From Cylindrotheca closterium (taxonomy: Eukaryota; Bacillariophyta; Bacillariophyceae; Bacillariales; Bacillariaceae): a stretch of 64,000 bases of DNA. Below the pieces are notes generated by a model. It was not told the DNA's origin. It searched no databases and was given only the letters and a program-made list of their open reading frames with translations. This document shows, piece by piece, positions 1 to 12,996 of the stretch (the first letter of the stretch is position 1; each line of letters begins with the position of its first letter). The stretch lies in contig CAKOGP040001869.1 in NCBI GenBank assembly GCA_933822405.4, positions 578,816 to 642,815 of the forward strand, written 5' to 3'. A program made the translations under genes and the position numbers.

Positions 1-136
1 TTCCCTCGCCAATGTGTACGCAAATGAAAGGCTTTCCCAAGATTCCACAAGTCAGCAAGTTGAAGATTGGAAACCAACTGCAGGTGTGCGGAAATGTGCC
101 AAAGAACTGATGGCGGAAGTAGTTGCGCAGGGATAA
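1..136 (+). CDS. 3' end of an unknown protein-coding gene (partial)
   Basis: One frame is open from base 2 to a TAA at 134-136, giving 44 residues that end in KELMAEVVAQG. The composition (charged, with a helical tail) looks coding, and the frame runs off the left edge. An open stretch this short can occur by chance, and no family is recognised. It could also be the last exon of a gene whose splice acceptor lies outside the window. Confidence 0.4.
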   Translation, partial: SLANVYANERLSQDSTSQQVEDWKPTAGVRKCAKELMAEVVAQG

Positions 137-437
137 AGATCCGTGTCTTAGGAAAGTAGATGTATCCAAGAGCAAATATATTGTACTGTTCCGTTAGATA
201 CTCACATGAATGCGATTCTGGCTAGAACAAGTCAATTCAATTCAATTCAACAATAGCCAGTTACCGAGGGATGTTTTAGCAAGAGTATATTTTAGCACTG
301 CAAGACTCGAGACCGACTGACGGCGGACGTACGTGCATCTCCAAAACTGAAACAACAATACTCATTACGCAAGAGAGATCACTATACAACAGCAGAATTA
401 TTCTAAAGCGCAGTGCGTGTCTTCGTCGCATCATTCG
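137..437. other. Intergenic gap upstream of the PHD-bromodomain gene
   Basis: No gene is visible here. The stretch holds a short ATTCA-type repeat near 231-250 and presumably the 3' UTR of the left gene and the promoter of the next. No clear TATA or initiator element was identified. Confidence 0.4.
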
Positions 438-3400
438 ATGGCAACTACAACGAAAATTATGGATGAAACCAAACAGCAGCAATCATCGCCTTCTCCTGCA
501 TACACGCAAAGCAGTCTCAATCGATTATTGTACGACCCACCGCGATGGGGCTGGTCTGCCGTTGGAGGCATAGCTGATCTATTGACGCCGCATGAAGTAA
601 GCATACAAAAATATTCTGGTGTCACCTTATCCCTTTCCCTAACCCATTCTCATCGATATTTTACGTTTCATAGAGATCCCGTCGACGAAGCACTCAGGTA
701 GCATTTCGTCAAAAGATACGATTGGAAAAGGAAAAGGAAATCGCAAAGCAAAATGAATCTATTGTTCTGAATGCTCCAGAGATGGCTGCACCGATTGTAC
801 AGGCTGCTCCAGCACAACAGATAGCACCGACAGCTGGGGAATCGGTTGAATTGGAACAAATGAAACCGCAGCAGTCAGCTCCAGAGCAACAAAACCCATC
901 ACAGCAAGAGCCGCCTTCTGAGATGGAATCATCACAACTGCAACAAACACAACCGGATTCTCAAATGCAGCAACCGCCGTCACAGGTGCAACCGAAAGTT
1001 CAACAAGACCAGAGACTTCAGGTACAAATAGAAGGGCTCAAAACAATTGCACCAGATCCGACTTCATTGCCAACTTCCACAGCTTCAATGCGTTCCGAAA
1101 TCAGTACCATACCGTTGACGCTGACAGCAACAGAACGCAACCCTGATCAATCGAAAGTGGATAGATCCACTTCTCAGTCACTTCCAAATACTCGTCTAGA
1201 AGATCATTCTGCTCTGTGGGGAATGTCATTGAAACCTTTGACCGAAGACACTGCTAATCCACTCAGCAACCAAAACCGAGAAATAGAGGCTTCCGTAGAG
1301 GCGGGCAGAGATGGAATTTTGGATATGTACAGTTATCATCGTGGACGTGAAGGAATGGAACCAAGAGATCCCGACTCGGGGGAAATCCTTGCTGCCTCCA
1401 TTCCAACTGACACCAATCATAATTTTGATGCACAAAAGCTATTGGCTACTATCATTGTCGAATTTCCATTGGAAGATTATGATATGGACACAATTGCTAC
1501 CAGTACTGGGGAAGAATCAAGTGTTGCGATGTTCAAGGAAACTTTGCAGTGGGATTTGGACGACTCAGCTACACCTTCACCGGCCGAATTTGCCAATAAA
1601 ATATCTGAGGAGTATGGACTCTCCTTTGGTCAGATGATGGACTTGGCTTCTTCAATTCAGGGCCAAATCGATGCTCACATTCGTCAAAGCTGCAACTACT
1701 GCGCCCCCGTTGCAATTTCCGATCCAACAGGAAATGAGAGACGCTTCAACGCAGTCGTTCGGCAAGCCCAACCATATGACTACCTGGTGAGAGGCGATGG
1801 TGGGGGCGTTTTGATTTCCAGGAAACGAACCCAAAAACACCAACTGCCGTTTCCCTTCCCGTCCAAACCGAAGGCACAGTCTATATCTGCTATACCTACG
1901 ACCGACACCACTTCCAACAAAAGCGGCAGTCGAAAGGGGCCCAAAAAAGGATACATCAAGCAAGTCATAGAGGTTGATGAAGATGTCGAGGATGTCTACA
2001 GTGAGGAAATTCAGAAGAGGGTAATGCAAGCTTCAAAGCAGCGCATTTTGACCACTCCAACGGGCGAAAAGAGCGGCCTCCTCGAGCTGAAGAAAAATTT
2101 TCACTGCCATATTTGTCACAAGAAAAGTGATCTTACCTACACATTTGCTTGTGGGATCGGGAATCATGTATACTGCTTGGTTCATTGCAAAGTAAGTGAT
2201 CAATTTCCGAATAGTCCTGTATACGTGGTTCGACCCATCACCTAATTATTTGGATTGGCGTGGTTCGACTCATCAACTAATTATTTGGATTGCATTAGAA
2301 TCGACTTGGTTTGGATTTTGACGTTGAAAAGCCTGCCTATCTGGACTACTGTCCCATCTGTGCCTTATCCTGCGACTGCGCTTCCTGCTCGCGAAGGTTG
2401 AAGAATGTAGCATATGATTTCAAGAAACACTGTACTGAGCAAAACGCGGAACCATGTAAAGTTTTTTTTCCAAATGTTCTGGAGAAATGCCAAAACACGA
2501 GTGCTACAGCTTCGACGAGAAGGACTTTCAAAGTCATCGGAATAGCTCCAGATACGACCGAAAGATCCGTCAGTAAGAAGAGCGGGCAAGCGGCTTCAAA
2601 ATCGACTGATGCCGTGAACAAACAGCCAAGACCAAGTGTTCCTAAGCCATCGCTATTAGACTTTCCTCGTGAGGTCTGCGGGGCAGTCGACATCGATGTA
2701 GGTCACCCTGATGACTATATGACGGTGTACTCTTGTGATGGCTCTTTTCGCGCGCATTCGGTTCCTGATGTCTGGGAGAAGGAGCAACAAAGGGCACTTG
2801 AGCTGGAAAATGAACAGAAAACTAGTGACTCCTTGTCACAAGAAATCGTGGTTTCAAATTGTGAAGAAGTTGTCGAAGATGGCAATGTCGATTATTGCCA
2901 TATGTGTGGAAAAGCTGGAAACATTATTTGCTGCGACTTTTGTCCGAGAACATTTCATCAAGCTTGTATGGATAACCGTGCTGTGTCTGGTGAAGATGAT
3001 GGAGATCAAAAGTGGGAATGTCCCGTTTGTAAAAGTGAAAAGGTCGGGCTTCCATCAGACCTCGTTGACGGGACGGCACATCATGAAATGATCATTTCCA
3101 GCATTGAAGATAATGATGACCTAAAGAAGGACGAGAATGGGCTACGAGTTTTCGCCATCATCTATGAAATGGTAAACAAGTTGATGGTGTACGATTTTGG
3201 GATTATCTTCCAGAAGCCAGTGCAAGGTGAAAAGGGGTACAGAAAGATCGTGAAGCATCCAATGGATCTTGGGACGATCAGAACGAAGGTGAAGAATGGG
3301 TGGTACATTGATGCAAAGGCAATCTCGTTCGATGCAGCTATTGCTGCAGCTTTGAAGGATGTGGAGCTAGTCTGGCACAATTGCTTTCTTTACAATGCTT

Positions 3401-4689
3401 TAGACAGTGCGGTTTATAGAATGGCAGGTGTTCTTAGACGGCGAGCCTTGGGCATCCGAAAGAAGAGCTTTGATCACCTGCTAAGTGATGGGGTCAAGTC
3501 TACTGTTGGTGAATATGTCACCTTGTGCGAAAGGGGACGACTGCAGTTGTTACTTACACAAAGACCGAAAAATATTGCCGAGTCAAAGGCATTACAAGCC
3601 AAGCAACCAAAAGGGAAGTACAAAATGTTTGTAAATTCAAAACACGCGAAGACCAAGAAAGTTGCTATCTTGGACCCATCCACAGGTCGAATTCTCAAGA
3701 CCTACTCTTCCGTCAAGAATGCGGTCGTTGCGTACTCCCATCTGGCAAAGCTTGGGCATGAATGCGAGTGGACTGAGCCCGATGTCGCGAAATTGATAAA
3801 TCGCAGCACCCACGACTCAAAGTGTCTCATATTTGGATACAGATGGTTGCCTTTAGATGATCTTCGAGCTCTCAAGGTGAAATTTAGGAAAAAGGCACCG
3901 GCATCGGCGTCGACAATTCTTGAAATGAACTACGAAAATTGTCGTTATCTTTTTTTGTCAATCGAACATGCACTTTCCTACTTTTTCTTATCGCCAGGTG
4001 TCGAGATGAGTGAAGCCCGGTCCCAACTCAAACGCGTTCCTGCTGGAACTGACTATGTAGAACTATTTGGGGTCGGTTGGCGAAGACCTCTTTTTGAAGG
4101 TTTGAATCCAGAGAAAGGTGGTACCGGTACAAGCGAGACGGTTTCATTTGAAAATCAGCAGCAGAGTTTGTTGGTAGATTGCTCTGTGGTGAAGATGGAT
4201 TCCTGTACGCGGAGAACGATGATGGCTTTCGGAACTGAAACCGCAGCTTTCGAAGATTGGAAAAGGGCCAATTCTGCATCGCCACTGTCGACTAGGCCCA
4301 GCTCAGAAGATTTGGAGCATTTCAAGAAAGAGTATCTCGAAGGCCTTAGGCATGTGGATGGCATGGTATGGAGGAGGTGTAACGTAACCGAGAGGAACGA
4401 AGGCCAACCCAAACCTGCCGAGAAGGATGCGGTGCCTGTTTCGACAGGAGAGGCTTCAACTGATGCTGCTAAGGACACGGTTGAACCACAAAAGAATGAA
4501 GAAAAGGACAAAAATGCCGAGCAAAGCAAAAAGGAACAGACTGGTGCAAGCAGCGCTGCTGCCTCTTCTGGACATTCGTTGGAATCACCCACCACTTTGG
4601 GTAAGCGGAAACAGGATTCGGACGGTGAGCAGCAAACAGAGCCAAAGAAACAGGCATGTGATGACCGGGAAGCAATGGATAGATGTTGA
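438..4689 (+). CDS. Chromatin reader: CDCA7-type zinc finger, PHD finger, bromodomain
   Basis: Three exons, join(438..596,674..2191,2299..4689), encode about 1355 residues. Both introns are phase 0 with GTAAG donors, and an in-frame TAG just before 674 fixes the second acceptor. The start is the ATG at 438. The N-terminal half is Gln/Pro/Ser-rich and probably disordered. A zf-4CXXC_R1 (CDCA7-like) zinc finger lies at about residues 528-605, split by intron 2, with motifs CHICHKK, CGIGNHVYC and CPICALSCDCASC. A PHD finger at about 757-805 begins CHMCGKAGNIICCDFC. A bromodomain at about 843-950 contains KHPMDLGTI and an NALD acetyl-lysine pocket Asn. The tail is Lys/Glu-rich. CDCA7 fingers recruit HELLS remodellers and recognise DNA, PHD fingers read histone H3 tails and bromodomains read acetyl-lysine, so a nuclear chromatin regulator is inferred. 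The domain calls are firm; the partner and target are unknown. Confidence 0.85.
2224..2293 (+). repeat. 35-bp tandem duplication inside intron 2
   Basis: Two head-to-tail copies (2224-2258 and 2259-2293) differ at three positions. They lie wholly within the intron 2192-2298 of the PHD-bromodomain gene and make up most of it, so the intron appears to have grown by duplication. Confidence 0.85.
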
Positions 4690-4910
4690 ACTGACGCCAG
4701 GAGAGAAAGTCGTGATGCCTGTGTTTCCGGTACACGTGCACTGTACCAGTATCGATCAGTTTCGAAATTGAATGGAAACAATTTTTTCCTATATTGATTG
4801 TCCGTTTAGTGCAAACAAAGTTCCGCGCATAATGTACATCTTGCATATAGAACATCAAAAACATGCGTGCGAGTGATCTATTGATTGTTTATTGTTTCAG
4901 AATGGATAAA

Positions 4911-6133
<1,223 letters not shown>

Positions 6134-6593
6134 GTTTTCAGTTCGTTAGTCAGTTTGATGACAAAAATGAAGGTATGAAGGACTGAGGGATCGCCAATCC
6201 GCACGTCATCCACCGTCAGTCGCTTTAGATCAGGCGGCAGTTTCGACTTTGAAAAAGGCATTTCTTCATTATGCGATATAATTGGTCATATGTGATAGCT
6301 CGCGATCATAACAGATAAACGTCATCATGATAAAATGCAAAGTTCTGACTCAGCATTTGAATATTGGGAATATCTTGTGGCCAGAAAATGCAGAAGATTC
6401 CGTTTTTGGCCTTTTGCGTGAGCTTGGTAGTTCGCTTTACAGCTAACGGTAGCGGAAAACTTTGAAAATGCTCGGAGTTTTGCGTTCGCTTCCTCCTGAC
6501 CGTAGGATATTGGATCCGTGAATTCTCCTCACACAAGATTCCGTTGTTTCAATTCGGCAGTCATTTTCGACAATCACATTTTTGACCATCATC
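6134..6593. promoter_or_regulatory. Divergent promoter region between GAPDH and TPI-GAPDH
   Basis: About 460 bp separate two divergent start codons of glycolytic genes. No gene is visible in it. It must contain both core promoters and may let the cytosolic and mitochondrial enzymes be co-regulated. No specific element was recognised with confidence. Confidence 0.6.
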
Positions 6594-8516
<1,923 letters not shown>

Positions 8517-9188
8517 ATATCTTCGGGTATAGACATAAAGAAACTGTAATCCGCATTGTATACTGGGACACTTTTGTTTTGATTCAATTATTTGTTATCA
8601 TTGAAACTAGATTTACATTGTATTCTGAGAAACTTTGCGTTTTGACTCATTCAATTGTTTGAAATTGAAATCAGCTTCAAAACTCCTCATTGAGAGATCA
8701 TTTCGATATGCAAATGAGGGCAGATTCAGAGCCATGTAGCATATGCTACAGTACCTGCGAGAAGTTAGAGGATGCCTTTATTGGTCAACTTAAGTCGATA
8801 ATGCAAACTGAAATAGCGAAGACATGTACTGCCATGCTCTGCTGAACAATGTTGACTGTACTGTGTTGATGCTCAAAGGGTGCTTGTGCATTTCACTCTA
8901 CGGGGTTATACAGTTATGTAATCTTGGTAATTCCATTGGGAAAGATTCGAATCATGGCACCCGGATCAATTGAGCCTTCACTTTTTCCCAATCTTTTGTG
9001 CTTCCGGCACTTCTTGTATTGCCTGGATCGTTCCTCATCTGCGTTCATTGCGATGCCGTCATAGTCTATAGAGTTCTCATGATCAGGCAACGGTTTAAAT
9101 CTTCAGCCCCCTTCTCTCCCATGCCTATCCTCTTCTTTTCGAACTGCAAGTTGGGATCGAGCCCCTTTCCTTTCGCACATTTCAATAA
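8517..9188. other. Intergenic region, no gene seen
   Basis: About 670 bp lie between the 3' ends of the TPI-GAPDH fusion (plus strand) and the small membrane-protein gene (minus strand). The frames are broken and no tRNA-like fold or repeat family was noticed. It presumably contains the two convergent 3' UTRs. Confidence 0.5.
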
Positions 9189-9677
9189 CTATTCAGATTC
9201 TTGTTCCTCAAGAACACTCAAAAGAGGCGCTGAATGTTCCTCTTTTGGTTTCACAAGCACAAATCCAAGCGCCACTCCAACAGCAACGGACGCCAACGTT
9301 GCCATCACAGCAAACAAGAAGCTTTCTCGAATTGCAAGAACAGCAAACGCCAGCACAATAAAGATACCTGGTGCTGCTGCCGCTGCTGGATGATGCCCAA
9401 CCCGTAAATGAGTAAAGACAGCCCCGGTATGAAATGCTGCGATGTAACATTGGACTCCAATCACCACAGCATTACTACTCGAAAAGTTCAAGTAGGCAAT
9501 GGTCCCTAGGAAGATCCCCGCCAATGGAAAGAAAAAGTTGTTGTACACCAAGGAACCTTCCGTGACACCCTTCATGACTCCAGTCCATGGTTCCGAGAGA
9601 CCAATGCAACAGTGCAAGCTGAAAGCAATAGACTCGCAAACTCGTAGTGCCCAATCAATAGGGTTTCCGTTGATCAT
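9189..9677 (-). CDS. Small four-helix membrane protein, possibly DoxX-like
   Basis: A single open frame of 162 residues starts at the ATG at 9677; a few more in-frame codons upstream lack an ATG. Hydrophobic segments lie around residues 8-25, 43-65, 68-85 and 95-115, followed by a last helix near 120-142 and a charged tail (KPKEEH..EEQESE). An HHP motif lies in the middle. The size, helix spacing and HP motif resemble DoxX-like small integral membrane proteins, but similarity is too weak to assign a function. It is divergent from the SF1 gene. Confidence 0.55.
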   Translation of the reverse strand: MINGNPIDWALRVCESIAFSLHCCIGLSEPWTGVMKGVTEGSLVYNNFFFPLAGIFLGTIAYLNFSSSNAVVIGVQCYIAAFHTGAVFTHLRVGHHPAAAAAPGIFIVLAFAVLAIRESFLFAVMATLASVAVGVALGFVLVKPKEEHSAPLLSVLEEQESE

Positions 9678-9824
9678 ATTGCTGCTCTTCAATGTGCGTT
9701 TGTTAGAATTTCTATTCGATAGAAGATGTGTAGTTTCCTTTCGTACGATTCAGAATTTCAAATTCACGTTATTATGCATAAAACTTCAAACTCTTTCTCA
9801 TTCTGAGACGATCCCATGCGCTTT

Positions 9825-9836
9825 TTTCGCGCGAAA
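9825..9836. promoter_or_regulatory. Palindromic E2F-type site
   Basis: The perfect palindrome TTTCGCGCGAAA lies in the 358-bp gap between the divergent small membrane-protein gene (start 9677) and SF1 (start 10036). It matches the E2F/DP consensus TTTSSCGC on both strands. Function is inferred from the motif and its promoter position only. Confidence 0.5.
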
Positions 9837-10035
9837 GTTTGCTGTACCATCTGAAAAATCTACAGCACGTGATTGCACCTTGCTCTCCCTTACTACTATT
9901 AGTATCATTCCAGGTAGCAAACCTCCAATTGCAGCTGTATCGTCAACAAAGAACGAAAGAAAGAAAGGAAGGAAGAAACAGTAAAGACAACAGCAGGTGT
10001 ACTTCCAGTGCAATTCATTGGCTGTGTAAACAATC

Positions 10036-11874
10036 ATGGGAGGCCAAAATTCAGAAGAAGCCGCTGAGCTTGTTGCCACGATCCGTGGTGAACATGTTGT
10101 CATGAAGAACTGGTACTCAGGATCCACCAAGGAAGCTGCAGTCTTGAGAGACAAATATGGACCTTATCCTGGTCTCTGGAAAGAAGTTTTGAATTGGCCA
10201 GGCTGGAAGGAAGCCCGCAAGTCCTATTTGAAGTGGACACAAACCAAAGATTCGCCCTCCAATGGCAATGGCAATGGCAACGAATCATCATCCCAGGGTT
10301 CTTCTGTCCCACGAAAGCGTCGTTCGCGATGGGGAAGTGCAAACGACAATGATGGAGACCAAGGAGCTTCCAAACGCCGATCTCGCTGGGGTAGAGATGG
10401 ACCAGCGGCTCCAGCTCCTAGTCAACCTGCCATGAAACCGCTCCCTGGACTGGGACTTCCTGGCATGCCAACCAATTTGTCGCCTCAGCAACATGCGGAA
10501 TTTGCCAATTGTCAGACTCGTCTCCGAGAAATCAACTCTAGACTGCAAACTCTGGATCGAGAAGCTGCAAGAGTTGATGCACTGCCTCGGGGACATCGAG
10601 AACGGTCTCCTTCTCCACCACCCGGTAAGTTACTATGATAATCTGCCCTGTTTTGATTTTTGTGAAGAAATCAAACGACTAACATTTTTGTTTTTTTGGA
10701 CTCTCTTCCACTCGTTCTCATTGTAGTTTATGGTGCTGACGGAAAGAGGAAGAATACTCGTGCCGTTCGTTGGAGAGATCGATTGACTGGGGAGCGTCAA
10801 GATTTGTTGGAAAAACTCATGAACTTGAACCCAGCCACTCGGCAAAGTGGACTCTTTCGGCGCAAACGAACCAAGAAGGTTCGCATTCCTGTGGAGCAAC
10901 ATCCTCAATACAACTTTATTGGATTGATCATTGGCCCACGTGGTAAAACACAAAAGGACCTAGAAGCGAAGACTGGTTGCAAGATTGCCATTCGTGGAAA
11001 GGGTTCCGTCAAGGAAGGAGCACGGGGTCGTCGCGATGGAAAACTTACGGAATCCGACGACGAGCCTTTGCACGTTGTGATTACTGGAGATGATCAAAGA
11101 TCTGTGGATGCTGCAACTGATATGATTGAACAAATGTTGGTTGTGATTGACGACGAAAAGAATGTCCACAAACAACAACAGTTGCGAGAGCTAGCACTCT
11201 TGAATGGTACGCTGAAGGAAGACGAATACTGTACGATTTGTGGTGAAAAGGGACACAGAGCATTCGAGTGCCCAAAGAGATTCTCAATGAAGAAAACGAT
11301 GGAGATCAAGTGTGCCATCTGTGGTGGCGGCCATCCGACTAGGGATTGTACCATCAAGCCAGGAGATCCAGGCGCGGCGGATCAAAAGGTAATGGACTCT
11401 GAATACATGTCCTTCATGGCTGAACTGGATGGAAAGAAAGTTGACAAGGCAGCAGTTCAGACTCCTCCAGGAGCTCCGCCACCTGGGGCAGCTGCCGGTT
11501 CTGCTCCTGGATTGCAACCTCCGACAGGTACTGGCCTTCCGCCTCCACCTCCTGCTGGAGTTGCCATTCCACCACCACCTCCCGGTGGAGTGCCACCTCC
11601 AGTACACCAACCACCAGCGTATGGACATCAACAGCAGTATCGCCCACCTGGTCAAAATAACTACTATGGCAGCCAGCCGCAAAACCAGCAGCAGCAGCAG
11701 CAGCAGTACTATGGTGGCCAGCAGCAGCAACAGCCTCATGGAAACTATCAGCAGCAACAACAGCAGCAGCAGCATGGTGGCTATCAAGGGTGGGACTATC
11801 AGGCCTACTATGGGAATCGGGGTGGACCCGCTGCTGGAGGCGGTGCTGGAGGTTTCAATTGGTGGGAAAAGTAG
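10036..11874 (+). CDS. SF1: Splicing factor 1 / branchpoint-binding protein
   Basis: Two exons, join(10036..10624,10727..11874), encode 578 residues. SF1/BBP binds the intron branchpoint and U2AF during early spliceosome assembly in the nucleus. In order there are: an N-terminal extension of about 90 residues; two U2AF-ligand-like motifs (RKRRSRWGS at about 93-101 and KRRSRWGRD at about 113-121); an RSPSPPP motif like the SPSP phosphosite of animal SF1, directly at the intron; a KH-QUA2 domain with GLIIGPRGKT and RGKGSVKEG; the helix region RELALLNGTLKEDE; two CCHC zinc knuckles (CTICGEKGHRAFEC, CAICGGGHPTRDC); MDSEYMSFMAELDG; and a Pro-rich then Gln-rich tail. The order matches human SF1 closely. 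The second ligand motif and the long N-terminus are unusual. The tail contains CAG-type polyglutamine runs that may vary in length. Confidence 0.95.
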
Positions 11875-12180
11875 CTTGTTAGGTACTTACTGCAATACCG
11901 GTAGTTTCAGTACCCTTTGCTAGAGAGCACTATCACTAACTATTAAAAATACTAAAGTAGTACGTATTTTTGAGTCATCGGCAGTCAGTCATTTCTGACA
12001 CGTCACAGCCGGTGCGTTGAAGTTTCATTCTCCGGGTTTCCTGACCACCAGCAGTGCGTGACGAACTTTTGTCGGAGCTTTGCTTCCAGCTGCCGTGGAA
12101 CCCAATCCAGAAAAAGAACGACCTATCGCAGCCTTTCATTCGTCCCACAACACACCGTTGCCATTCCTATACCTTTCACC
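11875..12180. other. Intergenic gap SF1 to CBS-pair gene
   Basis: About 306 bp separate two tandem genes on the plus strand. There is no gene in it; it is presumably the SF1 3' UTR and the promoter and 5' UTR of the CBS-pair gene. Confidence 0.4.
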
Positions 12181-12850
12181 ATGTTCAGCCGAATTGCTCC
12201 CCTAGCCAAGACCTTGACCAGGCCAGTCATGAGACCTGCCACCAGAAGCATGGTCACCATTCAAGAAGCCATGACCGCCGAAGATGCCAGAAAGATCTCG
12301 TGCTACTCTGGATTCGACTACTCCATCAAGGAGGATTCCATGGTCATCGACGCTGTCCAAAAGTTTGCTGCCTTCAAGGTTGGATGCCTCGTCTGTGTTG
12401 ACGACGCCGGTAAGTTTCTTAGCGTCTATCTAGGACATGTGGCTATCTATTCGTTTAGATTCCGATACGAAGTTTCTCATCTTTTCCACTATTTTTGTTG
12501 ACGTGAATTCTGGAACTGCAGGCAATCTTACCGGTGTCATCAGTGAGAGAGACTACATCACAAAGATTGCTCTCCTCGGCCGAAAATCTAGTGAGACAGC
12601 CGTCAAGGAAATTGCTACTATGTCTGCCAAGTTGATCACTGCCAACGTCGGCGATTCCGTTGAAGCTTGCATGGAGAAAATGTTGGCTGGCGATATCCGT
12701 CACTTGCCTCTTGTCAACGACAGTGGCGATTTGGAGGGAATGATCTCTATCAAGGATTTGGTCAAGACCACGGTTATGGAGAAGGACGAGACAATCAAGG
12801 TTCTCTCGAACTTTGCTTTGGGTAAGGGCGGACATTTCGGATCGGAGTAA
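12181..12850 (+). CDS. Mitochondrial CBS-pair domain protein
   Basis: Two exons, join(12181..12409,12522..12850), encode 185 residues. The intron is phase 1 with GTAAGT and GCAG borders. The N-terminus (MFSRIAPLAKTLTRPVMRPATRSM) is a basic, amphipathic presequence, so mitochondrial import is inferred. The rest is two CBS motifs: VIDAVQKFAAFKVGCLVCVDD with GVISERDYI, then VEACMEKMLAGDIRHLPLVND with GMISIKDLV. CBS pairs bind adenosine nucleotides and regulate partner enzymes. The size and layout match the stand-alone CBSX type of plants, which regulate thioredoxins; that role here is only by analogy. Confidence 0.88.
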
Positions 12851-12996
12851 ATTATATGTATTGTGTCAACAGGGTTGCAGAGTGGTAGCCCTGGTCAAGT
12901 TTTTGAGACAAAAGGTGCTAGTTAGCTACCAGTACCCAACTAAGGATATACATGCTTATATAAATCCAATGAAACGCTGAACTCGCTGATGACATC

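Noticed and set aside
4155..4781. 208-codon minus-strand frame opposite the tail of the PHD-bromodomain gene
   Set aside because: It overlaps a well-supported exon, has no motif, and arises from the Lys/Glu-rich coding sequence.
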